Assembly: GCF_031583065.1 (NCBI RefSeq)
Contig: NZ_CP134053.1
Coordinates: 4,216,001-4,280,000, forward strand
Length of the DNA: 64,000 bases
Source: Streptomyces sp. CGMCC 4.7035
GTDB taxonomy: Bacteria; Actinomycetota; Actinomycetes; Streptomycetales; Streptomycetaceae
Direction: 5' to 3'
A model generated the notes under the pieces. That model was not told the DNA's origin. It worked only from the letters and a program-made list of their open reading frames with translations, and made no database searches. Both the position numbers and the translations under genes were made by a program. Below, one piece after another: positions 58,306-64,000 of this stretch (positions are counted from its first letter, which is position 1; every line of letters begins with the position of its first letter).

Positions 58306-59130
58306 CTACCCGGTGGTCTCCCCCTCGGGGGAGGGCAGCTCGCCGGGCTCCTGCCCGAGAACGGGCAGGAAGGTGCTGATGAACAGCTTGTAGACGGCGG
58401 CACCGATGACTCCGCCGATCAGCGGTCCCACGATCGGCACCCACCAGTAGAAATTGCCGTACTGATCGCGCCAGGCCGTGCCGTACCCGGTGATGTAGCT
58501 GGCGAGACGGGGCCCGAAGTCGCGGGCCGGGTTGATCGCGTAGCCCGCGTCCGCACCCCACGCCATGCCGATCGCCACGACCAGGAAGCCGATGATCAGG
58601 GGGGCCATGTTGGCGCCGGGCGGGGCGTTGAGGAGATCCGTGACCGCGAAGATGACCAGGACCAGGATCCCGGTGCCGATGATCTGGTCCCGCAGGGCAC
58701 CGAACTCGCTCACCGGCAGGACGCCGTTGCCGGGCAGGGTCGAGAAGACGATCTGCGTCTTGAACGTGTGCCCGGGGTCGGCCTGCGCGAGGACCTCGGT
58801 GTAGTTCCAGCGCACCAGCAGCGCCGCCACGAACGCCCCCGCGGTCTGCGCGACGACGTACGGCAGGACCTTCTTCCAGGGGAACCCCTTGAAGCAGGCC
58901 AGCGCCACGGTCACCGCCGGGTTGATGTGGGCGCCGCTGATCCGGGCGGCGACATACACGCCGAGGGTGACGCCGAAGCCCCACGCCCAGGCGATGCTGT
59001 CGTGGTCCCCGATCCCGGCGGCCACGACCTGGGCGACCACGCCGCAGCCGAACAGGATGAGGATCATGGTGCCCAGGAATTCGGCCGACAGCTCACCGAC
59101 GAAACCTCGTGTGGGCGTCCGCTGGGCCAT
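58306..59130 (-). CDS. Aquaporin/glycerol facilitator (MIP family)
   Basis: A 274-residue channel with six transmembrane helices and both NPA-type loops (SGAHINPAVTVAL and AINPARDFGP). The Asp after NPAR is the usual mark of glycerol-conducting members. It allows glycerol or other small neutral solutes across the membrane. The ATG at 59130 is preceded by AAGGCGGTGCCC. Its stop is convergent with the Rv1733c-like gene. Confidence 0.9.
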   Translation of the reverse strand: MAQRTPTRGFVGELSAEFLGTMILILFGCGVVAQVVAAGIGDHDSIAWAWGFGVTLGVYVAARISGAHINPAVTVALACFKGFPWKKVLPYVVAQTAGAFVAALLVRWNYTEVLAQADPGHTFKTQIVFSTLPGNGVLPVSEFGALRDQIIGTGILVLVIFAVTDLLNAPPGANMAPLIIGFLVVAIGMAWGADAGYAINPARDFGPRLASYITGYGTAWRDQYGNFYWWVPIVGPLIGGVIGAAVYKLFISTFLPVLGQEPGELPSPEGETTG

Positions 59131-59250
59131 GGGCACCGCCTTTTCACCGAGCGAGAGGATGGGTGATTTGTCTGATGGCGTACCGATTTCACATTGGATA
59201 TCCGTACGCCCGACGTCAATCGGAGGTAGCCCAGTCGCCTCACACGATGC

Positions 59251-59299
59251 GCGCGTCCTACAGGGCGCGGTCCACGCGCGTCCTACAGGGCGCGGTCCA
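59251..59299 (-). repeat. Tandem duplication covering a gene end
   Basis: Positions 59251-59274 and 59276-59299 are exact copies of a 24-bp sequence. The second copy carries the last codons and stop (TAG) of the dienelactone hydrolase gene; the first is an untranslated copy just beyond it. Replication slippage would explain this. Confidence 0.85.
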
Positions 59300-60038
59300 G
59301 CAGCGCCAGCAGCTCCCTCCAGTGACGTTCCGCCGCTTCGGGGTGGTAGGCGTCGGTGTCGGCCTGGGTGAAGCCGTGGTGCGCCCCGGCGTAGACCTCG
59401 CTCCGATGGCGGACACCCGCCTTCGTGAGTGCCTTGTCGAGGCGCTCGATCTGCTCGGGTGGCAGTGAGTGGTCCTGGTCGGCGTGGCCGAAGTAGACCT
59501 CGGCGGTGATGCGGTCGGCCACCAGGTGGGGGCTGTCCGGGGCATCGCTCGCCAGCTGCCCGCCGTGGAACCCGGCGACGGCGGCGACCCGCTCGGGGTG
59601 GGTACCGGCCGTGCGCAGGGCCAGCCGGGCGCCCATGCAGTAGCCGGTCACCCCCACCGGCCCGTCCGCGGCCTGCGGGCAGGCGGCGAGCCAGCTCAGG
59701 TAGGCGTCGGCATCGCGTTCGGCCAGTTCCGGCGTCAGCGCCCGGATGAGCGGCACGATAGGCCGGAAGAGGTCCGGACGCTCGGAAAGGTCGATGAAGT
59801 CCGGCAGTTCGACCACGGGCGCCCGCCCGTGGCGGTAGAAGACATTGGGCACCAGGACCGTGTAGCCGTTCTCGGCGAGGCGGTCGGCCATCTTCTTCAG
59901 GTACGGGCGCAGCCCGAAAGCGTCCATGTAGAGCAGGACCGCGGGGTGGGGGTTGTGGTCGTCCGGGTGGGCCAGGTAGGCGTCGGCGGTGCCGTCCCGG
60001 GTGGGGATGTCCACGGACGTTCCACGGATGGCGGGCAT
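59283..60038 (-). CDS. Dienelactone hydrolase family protein
   Basis: A 251-residue alpha/beta-hydrolase of the DLH family. The nucleophile is Cys in TGYCMGARLA; Asp in FGHADQDHSLP and His in YAGAHHGFT complete the triad. DLH opens dienelactones in chlorocatechol breakdown, but many chromosomal members have other or unknown substrates, and no catechol genes are here. The ATG at 60038 begins MPAIRGTSVDIPTRDG, the normal N-terminus. Confidence 0.9.
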   Translation of the reverse strand: MPAIRGTSVDIPTRDGTADAYLAHPDDHNPHPAVLLYMDAFGLRPYLKKMADRLAENGYTVLVPNVFYRHGRAPVVELPDFIDLSERPDLFRPIVPLIRALTPELAERDADAYLSWLAACPQAADGPVGVTGYCMGARLALRTAGTHPERVAAVAGFHGGQLASDAPDSPHLVADRITAEVYFGHADQDHSLPPEQIERLDKALTKAGVRHRSEVYAGAHHGFTQADTDAYHPEAAERHWRELLALLDRAL

Positions 60039-60172
60039 GCGCTGTTCTCCTGCCTCTCGACATCCGGCCGTTCGCGTCCGGCCGGGCCTTCGGACAACAT
60101 CATCGCAACGCCGTGCGGCACCTTCGATCCGGGCCCCCCGGCGGCGTGCGCCGTGCGGGCCCGCCGCGACGC

Positions 60173-61429
60173 TCACGCGGGCGGTACCGGACCGACCTCC
60201 TCCTGAGGATCGGTCAGCGTCTCGCGGACCTTGGGCAGGATGTTGGCGACGTAGTCCTCGACGGCCGTGTCCAGCCCGATGTCGTGCTGGGCGCGCTCGG
60301 ACAAGTACCAGCGGTGTTCGAGCAGCTCGTGATACACCTCGGCGGGGTCCATCGAGCCCCGCAGCTCGTGGGGCACGGTGCGCACGGTGGGCCGGAACAC
60401 GTCCCGCACCCAGCGGTGGGCCAGGACCTCGGGCCGGGCGGCGAGAGGGTCGCCGGGTGCGTAGTCGTCCTGGGTGGCCATCCAGCTCTCCAGGTCGTTC
60501 AGCAGCCGCCGCGCCTGGTTCTCCTCCGTGTCCAGGCCGGTCAGCCTGAGCAGCTGCCGCTGGTGGTGCCCGGCGTCCACGACCTTCGGCACGAAGGTGA
60601 CGGTGTCGCCATTGGCCGAGTGCGCGATCTGCATCTCGGCCACGTCGAACCCGAGGTCGTTCAGACGGCGGATACGGCGGTCGATGTAGTGGTACTTGCC
60701 CGCCGGGTACACCGACGTACGGGTCAGCTCCTGCCACAGGTCGTTGTACCGCTCGCAGATCTGGGTGCCGAACTCGATGGGATCCACGGACGGATGCAGC
60801 GCCCCGGACGCCTCCAGATCGAGCAGCTCGCCGCTGATGTTGACGCGCGCGAGATCGAGGTCGTACTCGCGCTGGCCGGTGCTCAGCCGGGGATGCAGCT
60901 CCCCGGTCTCGGCGTCCACCAGATACGCGGCGTACGCGCCCGCGTCCCGCCGGAACAACGTGTTGGACAGCGAGCAGTCGCCCCAGGCGAACCCCGCGAG
61001 ATGCAGGCGCACCAGGAGCACGGCGAGCGCGTCCATCAGCCGGTTCATGGTGGTGGGGCGCATGGTCGTCTCGAACATCGAGCGGTACGGCAGCGAACCG
61101 CCCAAGTGCCGGGTGATCAGAACCGGCTCGAGGGGTTCACCGTTCTCGTCGACGCGGCCGGTGACCACGGCGAGGGCGTCCACGGCCGGGATGCCGAGCC
61201 GGTCGAGGTCCCGCAGCAGCTCGAACTCCCGCACTGCGGGCCGCTCGGCGAGCTCCTTGACCGCCACGACCTCCGTGCCGGCACGCGCGTAGCGCACCAC
61301 GTGCCGGGAGATGCCGCGCGGCAGCGGCACGAGGTGGTGCTCCGGCCACTCCTCCAGGGGCAGCTGCCAGGGCAGGTCGAGCAGGAGCGCGGGATGCTCC
61401 GGGTTGGTCGCGCTGATCTGCAGAGCCAT
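60173..61429 (-). CDS. DUF4032 protein (protein-kinase-fold)
   Basis: A 418-residue cytosolic protein with the N-lobe of a kinase-like fold (VVRYARAGTEVVAVKELAER, Lys kept), an acidic active-site stretch (HLAGFAWGDCSLSNTLFRRD) and AYLVDAETGELHP where kinases have DFG (Asp retained). The C-terminal half (GKYHYIDRRIRRLNDLGF onward) is DUF4032. It resembles LPS/aminoglycoside kinases, but no substrate is known. Gene order next to stress genes is typical in Streptomyces. Confidence 0.85.
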   Translation of the reverse strand: MALQISATNPEHPALLLDLPWQLPLEEWPEHHLVPLPRGISRHVVRYARAGTEVVAVKELAERPAVREFELLRDLDRLGIPAVDALAVVTGRVDENGEPLEPVLITRHLGGSLPYRSMFETTMRPTTMNRLMDALAVLLVRLHLAGFAWGDCSLSNTLFRRDAGAYAAYLVDAETGELHPRLSTGQREYDLDLARVNISGELLDLEASGALHPSVDPIEFGTQICERYNDLWQELTRTSVYPAGKYHYIDRRIRRLNDLGFDVAEMQIAHSANGDTVTFVPKVVDAGHHQRQLLRLTGLDTEENQARRLLNDLESWMATQDDYAPGDPLAARPEVLAHRWVRDVFRPTVRTVPHELRGSMDPAEVYHELLEHRWYLSERAQHDIGLDTAVEDYVANILPKVRETLTDPQEEVGPVPPA

Positions 61430-61580
61430 CGATGGACTGTCCTCGCCTCACGTTCGCCGTCGTGCCAAGGAGCATCTCCGCACCCGCACGGCGTTCGCGT
61501 CAACAGGAGCCCGGATCATGGACGCGGATCCATACGGGTTCTCCGCTCGCGCATGCCCGTCCGGGGACGCGCCGGGCGGG

Positions 61581-64000
61581 CTACGCCTCGTCGGTGCCCT
61601 CGGCCGGGTGGCAGCGTTCGGCGAGCAGGAGCGCGATGTCGTCCGGGCGGTCGGCGGTCCGCCGGGCCCGGTCCGTGAGCAGGCCCGCGAGCTGCGCCAG
61701 GGACGGTCGGCTCCGGCGGCCCGCGCTGCGCTCGGCGCTCGCGAGAGCCGCACGCAGGGTCTCGATGCCCTCGTCGATGTCGGCTCCCGGCCGCTCGACC
61801 AGCCCGTCGGTGTACAGCGCCAGTACGGCACCTGGTTCCAGCCGCAGATGCGTCACCGGGTAGCGGGCCTGCGGATCCACCCCGAGCACCAGTCCGCCGG
61901 CCAGGTCGAGGACCTCCGTGTGGCCGTCCGGGTCGCGCAGCAGAGGCTGCGGATGCCCGGCCCGCGCGGCCCGCGCGTGTCCCGTGACCGGATCCACACG
62001 GATATAGCAGCAGCTCGCGAACTGGCCCGGGTCCAGTTCGATGAGCAGCCGGTTGGTGCCGCTCATCACCTGGTGCGGGGCCTGGTCGCCGAGCGCGAAC
62101 GCCCGTACGGCGCTCCGTAGTTGCCCCATGGTGGCCGCGGCCTGCACCCCGTGCCCCTGTACGTCACCGATGACCAGGGCCAGCCCGTCTCCGGCCTCGA
62201 CGACGTCGTACCAGTCGCCGCCCACGTCCATGCCCTTGGTGCCCGCCAGATAGTAGCCCGCGGTGTCCAGCTGCGGGTGCGTGGACAGCCGGTGCGGCAG
62301 CAGTGCCTCCTGCAGGCCGCGGGCGAGGGCGGTCTCGGAGTCGTAGCGCCGAGCCCGTTCCAGGGCCTGGGCGATCAGCCCGGCCAGCGCGGTGAGCACG
62401 GTGCGCTCCTCGGAGCTGAAGGTGCGGGGGCGCTCGAAGCCGAGGATGCAGGAGCCGACCGGCCGCCCGGAGGCGATCAGCGGCAGGAAGGCCCGTGATC
62501 CCTCGGTCGTGTCCAGCGGAATGCCCGGATAGGCGGCCGCCAACTGCTGCATCGACTCGAAGAACAGGGGGCGGCCGGTGGTGAGCGTCTCCACGCCCGG
62601 CAGCTTGGCGTCCAGCCCCACCCCTTCGAACTGCGAGAGGAACCGTGGTGGGAACCCGGTCTCCCAGGCCAGGTACAGATGCCGCTCCTGCAGCAGGTAG
62701 ATGGCCAGCCGGTGCCCCCCGAACGCGGGCAGCAGCTCCCGCATCACCACCTCGGACACCTGGCGCGCGGTCACCGCCTCGGACAGTGCGATCGCGAGGA
62801 CGATGGGGCGGTACACCGGCCCCGGCGCGCCCGGCTTGGCGAGCGCCCCCGCCGCGGTCGCCGCCGCCTCGCCCAGCGAGGGCGCCTCCGCGGTGTGCCC
62901 GAGCGGCACCACCCGGCAGGTCATGACGTCGGGGCCGGGATAGACCGAAAGGGTGAGCCAGTCGCCGTTCCGCCGCCCGTGGGGGCCCGCCGTGGGGCGT
63001 TCGACCTGGAAGTGCACCGGCTCCGGCGCCATCAGGGCCGCGCGCAGATGGTCCTCGTAGGCGGGCCGGTCCAGCCACGGCACGGCGTGCCAGAGGGGCC
63101 GGCCGGTCATCTGCTCCCGCCTCCGGCCCAGCAGTTCGGCGGCGCGCGGGTTGACGTAGGTGATCAGTCCCAGCCGGTCGAACGCGAACACGCCGTCCGG
63201 GAGGAGGTCCGTGGCCCGCTCCGCGGCCGGGCCCGGCCCCGGGTCGACGACGAGACCGCCGACCCGGTGCGACCCCCCCGCCGGGCCCTCGGTCCAGAAC
63301 TCCAACAGCCGCTGTCCGCCGTCCGCGGCCCGCACCCGCAGCGGGCGCGGCGGCGGGCAGTCGGCGGCGGTCTCGCGCAGCGCGGACAGCACCAGATGCG
63401 CGTCGTCGGGGGAGATGGCCTGGGCGAGCGCCTCCGGCGACCGGGTGACTTCGTCCTTGGCGCCCCCGGCCAGCTCCCAGAAGGAGTGGTCGGCGGTCAC
63501 CGTCGCGTCGACCGGGTCCCAGATGAAGTGCCCGATGTACCCCGGCGGCAGTCCGACGGCCGGGGGGCGTACGCACAGCGGTTCCCCGTCCCAGGTGATT
63601 GGGACCCCGTCCTGCTCCAGCGTGCTCAGCGCCTCCCCCAGACGGTCCGCGATCTCCGTCAGCAGGCCCCGGTCGGGCAGCGCCTGGGCGCCGTCGGCGA
63701 CCGGGGGCCGCAGCACCGTCAGCACGCCGTACGTTGTCGTACCGCCCACCACGGGCATGTACACCGAGCCGAACCGGAACGGCAGCCCCGCCGCGAGCTG
63801 CGGGTAGCGGCGCATGGTCTCCGTGGAGTCGGCGAGCACCACCTGCTCGCGGAGCCGGTAGGCGTCGGCGACGGGGAGCGGTCGGTCGCTGTGCAGCCGC
63901 CACCACGGCCGGAACAGTGATCCGGGCAGCCCGGCGAGCACGGCCAGGCGCAGTGCACCCGGCGTGCGCGAGCGCAGGTACACGCCGCCCGCGAAGCCGC
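61581..64000 (-). CDS. SpoIIE-type PP2C phosphatase with GAF and PAS domains, truncated by window
   Basis: At least 806 residues; the 5' end lies beyond position 64000, as the frame stays open (GFAGGVYLRSR reads into the edge) and the first GAF domain is incomplete. GAF, PAS (GVFAFDRLGLITYVNPRA), second GAF and SpoIIE phosphatase follow in order. Phosphatase Asp residues appear in GGDWYDV, GDVQGHG and RPDDIALLL. It has the same plan as the 30557-33118 protein, so they are paralogues. Confidence 0.9.
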   Translation of the reverse strand, partial: GFAGGVYLRSRTPGALRLAVLAGLPGSLFRPWWRLHSDRPLPVADAYRLREQVVLADSTETMRRYPQLAAGLPFRFGSVYMPVVGGTTTYGVLTVLRPPVADGAQALPDRGLLTEIADRLGEALSTLEQDGVPITWDGEPLCVRPPAVGLPPGYIGHFIWDPVDATVTADHSFWELAGGAKDEVTRSPEALAQAISPDDAHLVLSALRETAADCPPPRPLRVRAADGGQRLLEFWTEGPAGGSHRVGGLVVDPGPGPAAERATDLLPDGVFAFDRLGLITYVNPRAAELLGRRREQMTGRPLWHAVPWLDRPAYEDHLRAALMAPEPVHFQVERPTAGPHGRRNGDWLTLSVYPGPDVMTCRVVPLGHTAEAPSLGEAAATAAGALAKPGAPGPVYRPIVLAIALSEAVTARQVSEVVMRELLPAFGGHRLAIYLLQERHLYLAWETGFPPRFLSQFEGVGLDAKLPGVETLTTGRPLFFESMQQLAAAYPGIPLDTTEGSRAFLPLIASGRPVGSCILGFERPRTFSSEERTVLTALAGLIAQALERARRYDSETALARGLQEALLPHRLSTHPQLDTAGYYLAGTKGMDVGGDWYDVVEAGDGLALVIGDVQGHGVQAAATMGQLRSAVRAFALGDQAPHQVMSGTNRLLIELDPGQFASCCYIRVDPVTGHARAARAGHPQPLLRDPDGHTEVLDLAGGLVLGVDPQARYPVTHLRLEPGAVLALYTDGLVERPGADIDEGIETLRAALASAERSAGRRSRPSLAQLAGLLTDRARRTADRPDDIALLLAERCHPAEGTDEA

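Overview
The window is about 70% G+C and has the codon use, GTG/TTG starts, twin-arginine signal peptides and gene families of a Streptomyces chromosome (F420-dependent oxidoreductases, ROK regulators next to sugar ABC operons, SpoIIE-type phosphatases with PAS/GAF sensors, the small regulator-free graspetide genes). It carries no rRNA, tRNA or obvious core informational genes. With several decayed genes and one TnpB element, it reads as an accessory or chromosome-arm stretch.

Layout. 1-6.9 kb: secreted L,D-transpeptidase, Gfo/Idh/MocA oxidoreductase divergent from a ROK regulator, a tail-anchored streptogrisin-like protease, a secreted HAD acid phosphatase and a small F420/FMN-binding oxidoreductase. 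6.9-14 kb: remnants of a glucarate operon (gntP tail, gudD pieces), a GH43-AbfB arabinan-active enzyme, a SLATT-type membrane protein, a metal-type permease behind a CsoR-like operator, a peptidoglycan-binding protein and a secreted PAP2 phosphatase. 14.2-23.8 kb: a sugar locus with N-acetylglucosamine kinase, divergent ROK regulator, lipoprotein binding protein, two permeases and two unassigned alpha/alpha-toroid proteins that resemble polysaccharide lyases in build. 24-30.5 kb: a P-loop kinase, an ANTAR-GAF protein, a coupled beta-phosphoglucomutase/GH65 phosphorylase pair, then a TnpB-only element that abuts the C-terminal stub of an AbfB-domain enzyme.

30.5-39.4 kb: SpoIIE-type phosphatase, cyclase-family hydrolase, a decaying acyl-CoA block (frameshifted enoyl-CoA hydratase, intact SDR, nonsense-mutated acyl-CoA dehydrogenase tail), a TerD-CAP-CAP fusion, a YkvA-like protein and an RpiR regulator. 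39.5-50.9 kb: HSL esterase plus PucR regulator, an ATP-grasp protein, an aldo/keto reductase, a graspetide precursor/maturase pair (tgmA/tgmB) facing a membrane pseudokinase, a PobA-like hydroxylase and an F420-dependent LLM oxidoreductase. 51-64 kb: a PP2C phosphatase with zinc ribbon, a threonine dehydratase-like enzyme, then a stress and redox block: an operon of receiver-flavoprotein fusion, cyclic-nucleotide-domain histidine kinase and UBP zinc finger, a divergent universal stress protein with an Rv1733c-like membrane protein, aquaglyceroporin, dienelactone hydrolase, DUF4032 protein and a second SpoIIE-type phosphatase that runs off the window edge.

How parts fit. The 14-24 kb locus makes sense as uptake and breakdown of an amino-sugar-containing oligosaccharide, with the ATPase supplied from elsewhere (MsiK in Streptomyces). 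The HAD/GH65 pair would phosphorolyse an alpha-glucobiose and convert beta-glucose-1-phosphate to glucose-6-phosphate. Several strong convergent-gene terminators and several palindromes suited to local regulators are visible in the sequence. All functions are read from sequence and family knowledge; none was tested by search.
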